Notes: generated by a model from the sequence alone, not told the origin. A stretch of 64,000 nucleotides of DNA from Streptomyces sp. B21-105 (GCF_036898465.1 NZ_JARUMJ010000001.1:9088430-9152429); one strand, 5' to 3'; shown: positions 54,861-63,244, numbered from the stretch's first letter. Made by a program: numbers and translations.

Positions 54861-56063
54861 ATGACAAAGCGTTACTCACTCCGCTTCTATCTCGCTGGAG
54901 CAGTGGCAGCTCGTGCGGGGGACGAGATGTCGGGACCGTCGCTGATGCTGGCAGCATTCGCCCTGGCCGGATCGGCCGTCGACGCGTCGTCGCTGCTCGC
55001 GGGCATCACGATCTCTGCTGCGGTGGGTGGGCCGGTGCTCGGAGCGCTCCTTGACAGAGCCGGACGGCCGGGACGCCTGCTGACCGGGGCCCTCGTCCTG
55101 TATGCGGCGGGGCTGGGGATGATTCTCGCGGGACTGGGCCGCTTGCCGTTCGGTGTCACCATCGTGATCGCTGTGGTGGCGGGGCTGCTGGGGCCGGCCC
55201 TGTCGGGCGGATGGACGGCCCAGCTGCCCCGTGTGGTGCTGGGCGACCGCCTGCCCCGGGCAAACGCGCTCGATGCCATGACGTTCAGCGTGGCGAGTCT
55301 GGCCGGTCCGGCTCTCGCAGGGGGCGTTGCGGAGACGCTGGGGGCCTCGACGGCCGTGGTGGTCTCCGCGGTGCTCATCGGCTTGGCGCTGCCCGCTGCC
55401 TGGATGCTGCCCGCCCGTTCCGGCCGGACGCAGGGTGCTCAGGCAAGCTCAGTGGTCAGTGATCTCGCTGCTGGTCTGCGAGTCGTCGTCGGGAGACCGT
55501 CATTGGCCCGAGCGACCCTCACCTCGGTCCTCTCGTGCTTTGCTCAGGGCATGCTGGCGGCCTGTATTCCGCTCCTGGGCGAGCGCGTCCTGGGCGGAGC
55601 CGGCCGCGGCGCGGTGCTGCTCTCCTGCACGGCGATCTCCGCGATGATGGCCAACGCCGTACTCGCGCGGTTTCCACGTGTGGTCGCCCCCGACACGGTT
55701 ATCTGGGTCAGTGCCCTTGTCCAGGCTGCCGCGTTGTCCTTGGCCATATGGGGTCAACCAGCCGTGCTCATCGTGGCCGTACTCATCGCCGGGATCGGTG
55801 AGGGACCTCAATTGGCTGCCTTGTTCGCAGTCCGCCACCGGGAGGCCCCTGAACGACTGCGCGGGCAGATATTCACCACCGGCGCCAGCTTGAAGATCAC
55901 CGGATTCGCCCTGGGGCGGCGGTTGCCGGACCGGTCGCGACCCGGTCCCTTCCAGGCACCTTGGCGCTCGCAGCGAGCGTGGCAGTCCTCGCCGCACTGG
56001 GATTCTTCGCTGTCCCGTCGGCATCTGCCACCCCGTCCGAGGACCGTGCGACATCGGATTGAT
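54861..56063 (+). pseudogene. MFS transporter, one-base frameshift near the C-terminus (cargo of copy C)
   Basis: About 400 residues from ATG 54861: YLAGAVAARAGDEMSGPSLM, a GxxxDRxGRR-like LGALLDRAGRPGRLLTG near residue 60, and a run of hydrophobic helices to LKITGFALG near residue 352, where one G appears to be missing from a run near 55914. In the next frame the protein continues AAVAGPVATRSLPGTLALAA and stops at 56061-56063, one base into the convergent transposase stop. Because everything else is intact, an assembly error is possible. Probable drug or metabolite exporter under control of the CGNR-type protein. Confidence 0.78.
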
Positions 56064-56926
56064 CAGGCGCGGGCTGCCGGAGGCTTCTTGGTCCACTGGC
56101 TGGTGCGGGGGCTCTTTCGGGTGAGGCGCCGGGTCATCATGGTGATGAGTGCCCAGTTCAGGTGGGCTTCGGAGTGCTGGGGAAGGCGTTCGTAGTCGCG
56201 CGCGTTGCGGCGGGCGTTCATGCACCAGCCGATCGTGCGCTCGACTTTCCAGCGGCGGGGCAGGACGACGAAGCCCTTGGCCCCTTTGGGCCGGGAGACG
56301 ATGCGGAGGCTGAGCCAGAGGCGTTCGCGGGCCCAGCCCACAAGTTCACCGGCGTAGCCGCGGTCGGCCCAGACCTGGGTGATCTGCGGCTGAGTGAGGC
56401 GCAAGCGCCAGAACACGTCGCGGGCGGCGTCGCGGTCCTGGATATCGGCGGGCGTCACCGTGATCATCACGGGCAGGCCGAGGGTGTCCACGGTGATATG
56501 TCGCTTGCGGCCGTTGATCTTCTTCGCGGCGTCGTAGCCACGGCTGTTCCTGCCAACGGTGGAGGCGCCCTTGACCGACTGGGAGTCGACGATCAGCGTG
56601 ACCGGGTGCGGGCAGCGGCCCTTGCCGGTACGAATTCGGCGGCGGAGCTGGTCACGGATGTAAGTGACGACCCCGGCCCGGTTCCACCGCCAGAAAAACC
56701 CGTAAACCGTCTCCCACGGAGGGAAATCCGCAGGCAGGGCCCGCCACTTCGCGCCGTTGTCGACGATGTAGCGGATGCCGTCGACGATCTCCCGCCGGGG
56801 CCACTTCTCCGGATGCCCGCCGGTCTTGGTCTGGCAGGCCGGGACGGGCAGCAGGGGTTCCAGCAGTGCCCATTCGGCGACGGAGGTGTCGGACGGGTAG
56901 CGGCGGCGACGGGGGACAGCGGGCAT
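56063..56926 (-). CDS. IS5-family transposase of the cargo transposon (copy C, intact)
   Basis: 287 residues from ATG 56926. Seen: RRYPSDTSVAEWALLEPLLP at the N-terminus, GGHPEKWPRREIVDGIRYIV and WRALPADFPPWETVYGFFWR (DUF4096-like domain), then VTLIVDSQSVKGASTVGRNS (first aspartate), VWADRGYAGELVGWAR (second) and RRWKVERTIGWCMNARRNAR (glutamate). No frame break. It is preceded at 37 bp by the RacP-like gene and appears to be the last gene of a four-gene row. It is the only intact transposase inside the 54148-58957 element. Confidence 0.9.
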   Translation of the reverse strand: MPAVPRRRRYPSDTSVAEWALLEPLLPVPACQTKTGGHPEKWPRREIVDGIRYIVDNGAKWRALPADFPPWETVYGFFWRWNRAGVVTYIRDQLRRRIRTGKGRCPHPVTLIVDSQSVKGASTVGRNSRGYDAAKKINGRKRHITVDTLGLPVMITVTPADIQDRDAARDVFWRLRLTQPQITQVWADRGYAGELVGWARERLWLSLRIVSRPKGAKGFVVLPRRWKVERTIGWCMNARRNARDYERLPQHSEAHLNWALITMMTRRLTRKSPRTSQWTKKPPAARA

Positions 56927-56963
56927 GGAGGGCTCAGCAGGGGTGATCGGCGGTGGGCAGAGG

Positions 56964-57377
56964 CTATTTGGAGAGCTGGGCAAGAGTGGCGCGGACGCCG
57001 GTGAGTTGGGCGGTGGCGAGCTGGGCCCATTCGTCGTCGGGGTAGCGGGCCAGGTGCGGATCGAGCGTGCCCGTGATCACCCGGGTGAGGCGGCCGAGGA
57101 TCTGCCGGAATTGCCGCTTGTCGTACTCGATCCAGTCCGCGGGGTCGTCGGAGAACATGAACCCGTCGCGGCGTGTCCATGTGATCGGCGTCAGGTTCTC
57201 CGCGGCGACGACGTCGCGGACGTGCCGGATGCCGCGGCCGATCTGCGAGCGGGTCAGGCGGGTGGCGGCCATGAGCTGGTAGGTGTGCAGGCCGGCGGGG
57301 CGTGCTTCCATCAGGGCGACGCGGACCAGGTCGCCGTAGTGCTCGGCCAGCGGCCGGGCCTCCCGGCGTCGCGGCAT
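56964..57377 (-). CDS. RacP-like small protein (copy C, intact)
   Basis: 137 residues from ATG 57377, three bases after the DUF6192-like stop. Seen: RPLAEHYGDLVRVALMEARP then LHTYQLMAATRLTRSQIGRG (winged-HTH-like), NLTPITWTRRDGFMFSDDPA (wing-like turn), and WIEYDKRQFRQILGRLTRVI with a helical tail ending LAQLSK. The three copies in this window keep this layout. Presumed DNA-binding protein; possibly a regulator of, or accessory to, the transposase, which is inference from constant position only. Confidence 0.72.
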   Translation of the reverse strand: MPRRREARPLAEHYGDLVRVALMEARPAGLHTYQLMAATRLTRSQIGRGIRHVRDVVAAENLTPITWTRRDGFMFSDDPADWIEYDKRQFRQILGRLTRVITGTLDPHLARYPDDEWAQLATAQLTGVRATLAQLSK

Positions 57378-57380
57378 GGC

Positions 57381-58400
57381 CTACTCGCCCTTGAGCAGCT
57401 GGACCAGCTGCTCATCAAGGGTGAACTCGCCGTTGTCGAGGGCTCCTTCGAGCCAGTCCGCCGCGGCGCGGACCCGGCCGATCTGCCGGCGGACGGTCTC
57501 ACGTTCGTCCTCGGTGAACTCCTGCCCCCGCAGCTGCGGGACCAGGCGGCCCAGGGTGGCTACGAAGTTGTGGCAGGAGCCGACCAGGTCGAGGTACTCG
57601 ATGGTGTGCTCGATCGCGCGGACGGCCGGGGTGCGCTCCCGGATCCTGTCACGTGTCTCGTTGGAGTTGTCGAACTGGGCGCGGTTGACGAGCATCCGGG
57701 TGGTGTCGTCCCGCATCGTCTTCCGGGCGACATCCGGGCGGCGCAGCAGACTGCTGGTGACCTCCTGCGCGACGGTGTCGTCCCGGGTCAGCTCCGTGAC
57801 GACCCGCACCCGTTCGGCCGGAGTGACGTGCTCGGTGACCGCCGGCCGCTTCAGCAGGTCGGTGGCGACCTGGGCGGCGACCTCGTCATCACGGGTCAGG
57901 TCGGCCACGGCCTGGACCTTCTCATCCACCGTGACCGGCCGGTCGACCCGCTGGCCGACGGCCCGCTTCGCGCCGTCCGGCGTCCACTGCCTCGCCCCCG
58001 TGCGCGGGTTGAACGGCGCGTCCTCGATCGCCGCCCACCGCTCGTCCTCGTCCACGACCGACGCGAGGATGCGATGAACAGTGAACGACACGCCCTCCCT
58101 GCGGCGCTTGGCCGGCCACCGGTTGGCGGTGTAGCGCCAGTCCTCCACCGTCCGGCGCTCCACCCCGATGTCGTCCGCGAACATCTGCAACGACTCCGTC
58201 ACGGTGAACAGGTCGTCCGTGCCGTTCGGCATCGACCCGCCCACCGCCCTTATTGGCTCAATCTCCAACGCCATGTCACCGAGGGCAAATTGCGAGCGGG
58301 CGATCTGCGCGATCAGTTCCTTCGCCCGGGTGACGAGCTGTTCGTAACGCTGCCGGGTGACGTTCCCGATTCGGTCGGTCACGTCGGTCATGATGACCAC
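57381..58400 (-). CDS. DUF6192-like protein (copy C, intact)
   Basis: 339 residues from GTG 58400 (ATG 58391 also possible). Seen: DRIGNVTRQRYEQLVTRAKE, FALGDMALEIEPIRAVGGSM near residue 40, a putative HTH with LQMFADDIGVERRTVEDWRY near residue 75 and VSFTVHRILASVVDEDERWA; then two similar units, VDEKVQAVADLTRDDEVAAQ with LLKRPAV and AERVRVVTELTRDDTVAQEV with LLRRPDV (residues 150-220), and a helical C-terminus with TIEYLDLVGSCHNFVATLGR and FTLDEQLVQLLKGE. This resembles proteins I recall as DUF6192; no function is known. The layout (HTH plus repeated helical units) suggests a DNA-bound partner protein. Confidence 0.72.
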   Translation of the reverse strand: MVIMTDVTDRIGNVTRQRYEQLVTRAKELIAQIARSQFALGDMALEIEPIRAVGGSMPNGTDDLFTVTESLQMFADDIGVERRTVEDWRYTANRWPAKRRREGVSFTVHRILASVVDEDERWAAIEDAPFNPRTGARQWTPDGAKRAVGQRVDRPVTVDEKVQAVADLTRDDEVAAQVATDLLKRPAVTEHVTPAERVRVVTELTRDDTVAQEVTSSLLRRPDVARKTMRDDTTRMLVNRAQFDNSNETRDRIRERTPAVRAIEHTIEYLDLVGSCHNFVATLGRLVPQLRGQEFTEDERETVRRQIGRVRAAADWLEGALDNGEFTLDEQLVQLLKGE

Positions 58401-58517
58401 CGTCCTCGCCCGGGTCCGGCCCAGCCGCCACGACGGGACCGATCAAAGGGGCGCCGGCCCCGGTCACTGTCCACCGTGACGCGCGCGCGACACGCCGGGG
58501 CAGGGCGTGAACCAGGG

Positions 58518-58530
58518 GCGCTCGAAGCGC
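58518..58530. promoter_or_regulatory. Conserved inverted repeat between zinc-ribbon and DUF6192-like genes (copy C)
   Basis: Complement reads gcgcttcgagcgc, exactly as at 27963-27975 in copy B, followed in both by a similar GC-rich block. Candidate operator or promoter element. Confidence 0.5.
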
Positions 58531-58594
58531 TCGGCAGTCGCTCCCAACTACCTTGCAAATCCTGGGGTGTTGGAGGTGTTGGCGAGGCGTTCGG

Positions 58595-58903
58595 CTATGG
58601 CGTTTCCGTTACGCCGTTCCGTGACGCCCGCCGCTGGCGGCAGGCCCGTACCCGGCAACGGTCCGAGCAGTACACCGCCGCCTTTGACCGCTCCACTCCT
58701 ACCGTCCACGACCGCCCGCAGACCGGGCACTCCGCCTGCTCTCCCCGCTGCATCGCCATGACCCGCTGGCGAGTCTGCTGAAGCCTCCGCCACCGTCGTG
58801 ACCTGCACCGCCCCGAGCAGAACACCGCCTCCGCCGCCATCGTCTGCGGAAGCGGATCACCGCACTCCCGGCAATACCGCCGAGCCGTCCCGCCAACCCC
58901 CAC
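58595..58903 (-). CDS. Zinc-ribbon protein (copy C, intact)
   Basis: 102 residues from GTG 58903. Two zinc units: RRYCRECGDPLPQTMAAEAV with FCSGRCRSRRWRRL, and AECPVCGRSWTVGVERSKAA with VYCSDRCRVRACRQRR. Each has CxxC followed by CxxxC, the pattern of FCS/CGNR-like or treble-clef zinc sites, with arginine-rich stretches behind, consistent with nucleic-acid binding. First gene of the four-gene row, at the transposon end (54 bp from the inverted repeat). Homologues at 27591-27898 and 36916-37287. Confidence 0.7.
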   Translation of the reverse strand: MGVGGTARRYCRECGDPLPQTMAAEAVFCSGRCRSRRWRRLQQTRQRVMAMQRGEQAECPVCGRSWTVGVERSKAAVYCSDRCRVRACRQRRASRNGVTETP

Positions 58904-59820
58904 GACTCAGATCATCCAGGCGTAGCCACCTCACGGCCAGGGATCAAAAACACCTACTGAACCGCCTCCCGGCCGGGAAGGCAACCCCGACCACCTGGAG
59001 GCAAAGCCCGAGGTGGTCCAGCCACCAAAAGAGCTGAAGATCGTGACCCGGCTGCGTGAGCAGCATGCTGCCGCCCACGAACTGTGGGAACAGGGGATGT
59101 CGAAGGCGGCGATCGGCCGGAAACTCGAGCTGCACCAGGCCACTGTCCGCAAGCTGGTGGGTGCCCGCTCCGCGGACGATGTCGTTGCCAAGAGCCTGCA
59201 GCGGGCGCACATCGTGGACCCGTACGTCGGCTACCTGCACCGGCGTTGGAACGAAGGCGTCAGAAACGCCGCACAGCTCTACCGCGAGATACAACAACTT
59301 GGCTACCCGGGTGGGGAGTTGGCCGTCCAACGACACCTGCGGCGCTACCGCACCGGGCGCGGACACGCACCTGCCGTGGGCCCCAAGCCCCCGTCGGTCC
59401 GCGAGGTCACTTCCTGGATCATGACCCACCCCGAACACCTGCGGGGCAGGGATGCCGACGAGCTGCACCGCCTGCGTGAGCGCGATCCCGAGCTGGACCG
59501 GCTCACCGGTCACGTCAGAAAGTTCGCCGCGATGATGACCGGACGCCACGGCGACCGCCTCGAGGACTGGATCGCCACTGTCGAACAGGACAACCTGGCT
59601 CCACTCGCAGGCTTCGCCCACAACCTCCGCCGCGACTTCGACGCTGTCCGCAACGGGCTGTCCCTGCCCCACAGCTCCGGCGCTGTCGAGGGCAACATCA
59701 ACCGGCTGAAGATGCTGAAGCGCCAGATGTTCGGCCGGGCCAGCCTCGATCTCCTTCGCAAACGCGTCCTGCTCACACGATGAGCAGCACGGTCCGGATC
59801 ACAAGATCGTCGACAGAACC

Positions 59821-60412
59821 CTGATCTTGACGTTGATGGCGTCGACGAAGAGGACCGGGTAGACGCTGTCCAGCGGGCGGTTGGACCATTCCGCCATGCC
59901 GTCCATCACCTTGTCGGTGATCGTGGAGATGGTGGCCTTGGACACGCTCGCCCCGTAGACCTCAGCCAGGTGCGCGGAGATCTCTCCGTGGGTGAGCCCC
60001 TTCGCGGACAACGACAGCACCACCTCGTCCACGCCGGACAGCCTGCGCTGGCGCTTTTTGACGATGGCCGGCTCGAACGTGCCCGCCACGTCCCGGGTAC
60101 ATTGACCTTTACCGGGCCGACATCGGTCAGCACGGTCTTCGCCCTGGTGCCATTGCGGGAGTTGCCGCTGCCCCGGCCCTCGGCGTCGTGCTTCTCGTAT
60201 CCGAGGTGATCCGTAATCTCGCCCTCCAGGGCGGACTCCAGCACCCGCTTGGTCAACTGCTGCAGCAGCCCGCCCTCCCCGGTCAGCTGCAGACCCTCGC
60301 TGCGGGCCCGGTCCACCAGCATCGCGACCAACTGCTCGTCACTCGCCAGCACCGGCGCAGCCACCGGCTCGACATCCGCGCGCGCTATCTGCTCGATGGT
60401 GGTGTCGCTCAT
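59821..60412 (-). pseudogene. IS256-family transposase 2, N-terminal part with a frameshift
   Basis: From ATG 60412: MSDTTIEQIARADVEPVAAP, LTGEGGLLQQLTKRVLESAL, DHLGYEKHDAEGRGSGNSRN, then after a break near 60095 (one base missing in a C run) AGTFEPAIVKKRQRRLSGVD, GLTHGEISAHLAEVYGASVS and VYPVLFVDAINVKIR with the first catalytic aspartate. Cut there by the ISL3 copy 2 end, at the same codon position as IS256 copy 1. The start lies 68 bp from the end of tpg. Confidence 0.85.
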
Positions 60413-60480
60413 CAGGCGTCTCCTTGATCATCGGATCCGCCGATCATTGAACACTCCCGGCTCCCGGCCGGGTCTGGAGG

Positions 60481-61038
60481 TTAGTAGTCGAGGTCGAGGT
60501 AGTCGATGTCGTTGAGGGTGACGTCGGAGAGGCCCATGGCGCGGGCTCCGCCGTCTTGGAAGTAGATGTCTTTGAATCCTTCGGCGATGATCTGGCGCAT
60601 CTGCTGGTCGCTGGCTCCGGCGTCGCGGGCGTTGAACAAGCGCTGTGCGTAGGTCGGGGGGAGGTGGACGGTAAGCCGTCGGAATCTTCCGTCGTCGGTG
60701 GTGCCGATGGGTGCGGTGTATCCGAAGCGGGCCCTTGTCTCTACGGTGATGCCCGTGGTGGTGGCGGCCTGTTTCTGTCGGCGTTTGCGGACCTGGGGCT
60801 GCCAGCGGGTCCGTACGGCGGCGTCGATGCGGTCCGTGATCGCCTGTGGCGGGTGTTTGCGTTCGCCCTTGCGGTAGCGCTCGACCGACCGCTGGCTGAC
60901 CCCGATCTCCTCGGCGACAGCGCGGGTCGTCTTGAGCTGCTTGATCAGGTAGCCGATCTGCCCTTTGAGGGTCTTGGGGGGCTGGCGGGTGAACGCTTCC
61001 CTGTCGGCCCGCTCGATGGCGTCCTCGATTTCTGCCAC
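60481..61038 (-). CDS. tpg: Telomere terminal protein Tpg-like
   Basis: 185 residues from GTG 61038 (AAAGG upstream), the usual size of Streptomyces Tpg. Such proteins attach covalently to the 5' ends of linear chromosomes or plasmids and prime end patching. Seen: QPPKTLKGQIGYLIKQLKTT, a helix-turn-helix with AVAEEIGVSQRSVERYRKGE near residue 45, RFRRLTVHLPPTYAQRLFNA near residue 120 and an acidic tail ending NDIDYLDLDY. It follows tap by 91 bp on the same strand, the normal tap-tpg order. Presence of both argues that this DNA is, or comes from, a linear replicon. Confidence 0.88.
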   Translation of the reverse strand: MAEIEDAIERADREAFTRQPPKTLKGQIGYLIKQLKTTRAVAEEIGVSQRSVERYRKGERKHPPQAITDRIDAAVRTRWQPQVRKRRQKQAATTTGITVETRARFGYTAPIGTTDDGRFRRLTVHLPPTYAQRLFNARDAGASDQQMRQIIAEGFKDIYFQDGGARAMGLSDVTLNDIDYLDLDY

Positions 61039-61129
61039 GGCTCAGCCTTTCTCGACGGTGGGGTCCTGGCCGCCGGTGTCGGCCGACGGGGTCCGCGTCG
61101 TGTGCGTCCATCCGGTGTCGGGCACTGGC

Positions 61130-63244
61130 CTACTCTCCTTCGTCGAGGACGGCGTCGCCGCCTTTGATGTGGCGGGCGGGGTTGTGGCCCTGTTCCATGA
61201 GGTCGACCGCCCAGAGCATCGACTGGACGCCCTCCAGCTTCGCTAGGCCGGGGGTGGGTCCGAGGCGGAAGCCGCCGGGCTGGGGCTTGCCGGAGGCGGC
61301 GTAGGGCAGGAAGTCCAGCGGGCTGTCCCCGGGGCTGGGGTAGACGACGCAGTCGGAGAGCACGGCGAGCGGGTACAGGCCCGTCATCGTGGCCATGTTG
61401 CGCATCTTGCGGTGCATGTTGACGCGGGCCTTGGAGATGACGGCGGCGCGGATGTCGGGCCGCCAGGTGGGGCGTTGGAGGGCCGGCCACCGTTCGCCCT
61501 CCTTGTATTTCCTGCCCTGGGGGCGTTCGCGGAGCTTGCCGATGCCGCCCTTGACGGTGGCCTTGATAGCCGCCAGGACAGCCGCCATGGCCGGGTCGGC
61601 GTCTTTGTGCCGCTCCATCGCCGCCAGGAACTGAACGTCCGTGAGTTCCTTGGTGACGCCGAGGTCGGTGAGGGTGTCGATGTACGCCTCCTTGAGGCGG
61701 TCGTGCCACGGGTCCAGGTAGGCGCCGGTCTCGCGGCGCAGGTACGCCTCGAGCGGGGCGACGTTGTGGCCGAGTTCCTGGGCGTAGGCGACGGTGTGCG
61801 TCTGATACCAGGCAGGTCCCGTCGGCCGCTCCCCGGTCGGTGTGAACGGTGAGGGCAGGCGCGGGTCCACCTCGACGTGGGACAGGTCGACCAGCCAGCT
61901 CCCGGGGATCTTCGGGTTGAACGTTGGGGCGTGGAAGTGGTCGGGGCCGGACAGGCCGACGACCAGGCGGGCCGCGGCGGCGAGGAAGGCGGTGTTCAGG
62001 TCCAGGCCGACCGCGTACGGAAGTGTGCACTCTTCATCGCTGAGCAGGTCCACCGGCCGCACCCACTGGTACGCCTCCTCGTTCAAGAACCCGCCGCTCC
62101 AGCCGCTGTCCACGACGACCGGGTGTTCGGGGGTGGCCTCCGGCGGCGCGGGGGCCATCGGCTCGGTGCCAAGGCTGCCGGGGTTGTGGCCGGGCACCCA
62201 GTTCCCGCTCGCCTCGTCGCGCACCGCGCGGGTGGGCGGGCGCAGCGCCGTCATCAGCTCAAGGCCCGATACGGCTGTGGAGCCGCGCGGGGTGATGACC
62301 CGGGTCGCGTACACGCCGAGGACGCGGGCGACGTCGGCCGGCTCCATCTCCGCCACCCCGGGCCAGGACCGCTCGTCGAGGGCGTCCCAGGACAGGATCG
62401 CGAGCTGCACGCACTGCCGGTCGCGTCCCTGTGCCTTGCGGTAGATCCTTGCCCACGGCCCGAACCCGCGCTGAGTGAGCCGCCACTTCGCCTTCGCCAC
62501 CTGTTTGACCACCGGGTGGTCCTCGGGCAGGCGCAGGGAGCGGCGCTGTTCGTGGCCTTCCAGGCGCTCGGGCAGTCCGAGTTTCACGGCGGCTGCGGCG
62601 GTGAGGACGATCAGCGGGTCGGAGTCCTTGCCGTAGCGGTTGAGCTTCGGCGCGCCGAGGCCGGACTCGCGCAGCGTCCACTCCACCAACTCCGGAACGG
62701 TGGTCGCCGGGCAGTCCAGCACGATCCCGCCCGTGCCGTACGCGCAGCCGTCACCGTCCAGGACCGCGAGCGGGCCGTGCGGGAAGCGCGGGTCGGCTGC
62801 CGGCTGCGCCGCCCTCTTCGTGGCCGGACGCCGCGACGGCGCAGCAGGCCGGACGGCAGGGCGTGCCAGCGCCGCAGCCGGAACGGCGGAAGCCTGAGGG
62901 GCCGCGGCATCTGCCGTCTCCGCCCTGGACGCACCCGGTTCGGCAGACGCCGCAGGCACGGTCGCGGCAACCGGAACTGTCGGAGCTGTGCCGGGGGCGG
63001 GGTACTTCGCCGCCCACCCGTTCAGCAGCCGCTGGTAGGCGTCCAGGCGCGGCGACTTCGGCTCGCTGCGGCCGTTCTCCCAGTTCTTCACCGACTGGGT
63101 CGTGGTCTTCAACGCGGCCGCCAGGCGGGCCTGCGTGATGCCGGCGGCCTCACGCAGCCGGGCACGCTCCGCCGGTGGCGGCAGGTGCGGCTCCTCGTTC
63201 AGCAGAGCGTCAACGGACGCGAACAGCTCTTCCTCGGATGGCAT
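61130..63244 (-). CDS. tap: Telomere-associated protein Tap-like
   Basis: 704 residues from ATG 63244; a start 12 codons earlier is possible but MPSEEELFASVDALLNEEP is the expected beginning. Tap binds telomeric 3' overhangs and recruits Tpg. Seen: N-terminal HTH with REAAGITQARLAAALKTTTQ and VKNWENGRSEPKSPRLDAYQ near residues 30-65, an alanine/proline-rich linker (residues 75-140), then the long domain with GDGCAYGTGGIVLDCPATTV, GFGPWARIYRKAQGRDRQCV, LDLNTAFLAAAARLVVGLSG and VKGGIGKLRERPQGRKYKEG. Some of these segments recall the polymerase-like or nucleotidyl-transfer folds proposed for Tap. No frame break. A relic of a second tap is at 10707-10888. Confidence 0.88.
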   Translation of the reverse strand: MPSEEELFASVDALLNEEPHLPPPAERARLREAAGITQARLAAALKTTTQSVKNWENGRSEPKSPRLDAYQRLLNGWAAKYPAPGTAPTVPVAATVPAASAEPGASRAETADAAAPQASAVPAAALARPAVRPAAPSRRPATKRAAQPAADPRFPHGPLAVLDGDGCAYGTGGIVLDCPATTVPELVEWTLRESGLGAPKLNRYGKDSDPLIVLTAAAAVKLGLPERLEGHEQRRSLRLPEDHPVVKQVAKAKWRLTQRGFGPWARIYRKAQGRDRQCVQLAILSWDALDERSWPGVAEMEPADVARVLGVYATRVITPRGSTAVSGLELMTALRPPTRAVRDEASGNWVPGHNPGSLGTEPMAPAPPEATPEHPVVVDSGWSGGFLNEEAYQWVRPVDLLSDEECTLPYAVGLDLNTAFLAAAARLVVGLSGPDHFHAPTFNPKIPGSWLVDLSHVEVDPRLPSPFTPTGERPTGPAWYQTHTVAYAQELGHNVAPLEAYLRRETGAYLDPWHDRLKEAYIDTLTDLGVTKELTDVQFLAAMERHKDADPAMAAVLAAIKATVKGGIGKLRERPQGRKYKEGERWPALQRPTWRPDIRAAVISKARVNMHRKMRNMATMTGLYPLAVLSDCVVYPSPGDSPLDFLPYAASGKPQPGGFRLGPTPGLAKLEGVQSMLWAVDLMEQGHNPARHIKGGDAVLDEGE

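Larger units (their letters stand above)
54148..58957 (-). mobile_element. Complete cargo-carrying IS5-type transposon (copy C)
   Basis: 4810 bp with terminal inverted repeats: the left end begins gtaggtgtttttcaaccc and the right end, complemented, gtaggtgtttttgatccc; 12 bases are perfect and 16 of 18 match. TGA is duplicated (54145-54147 and 58958-58960). The uninterrupted target exists in this window: 38853 and neighbours read CTGGCTGAACCGCC on the complement, with a single TGA. Contents: CGNR-type regulator, MFS transporter, then on the minus strand zinc-ribbon, DUF6192-like, RacP-like and IS5-family transposase genes. A 3-bp TNA duplication is what IS1031-type members of the IS5 family produce, so the internal transposase is the likely mover. 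Confidence 0.9.
53978..59820 (+). pseudogene. ISL3-family element copy 2, 5' truncated and split by transposon C
   Basis: 53978-54147 and 58958-59820 together reproduce the second two-thirds of the transposase of 38016-39593: [40 protein letters not shown], then after the insert VVQPPKELKIVTRLREQHAA through LPHSSGAVEGNINRLKMLKR to the stop at 59783. The right ISL3 end is at 59820, next to ctgatctt in another IS256 gene. The insert 54148-58957 duplicates TGA. The left part is missing and replaced by an IS1380 fragment, later separated from it by IS3. Confidence 0.88.
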
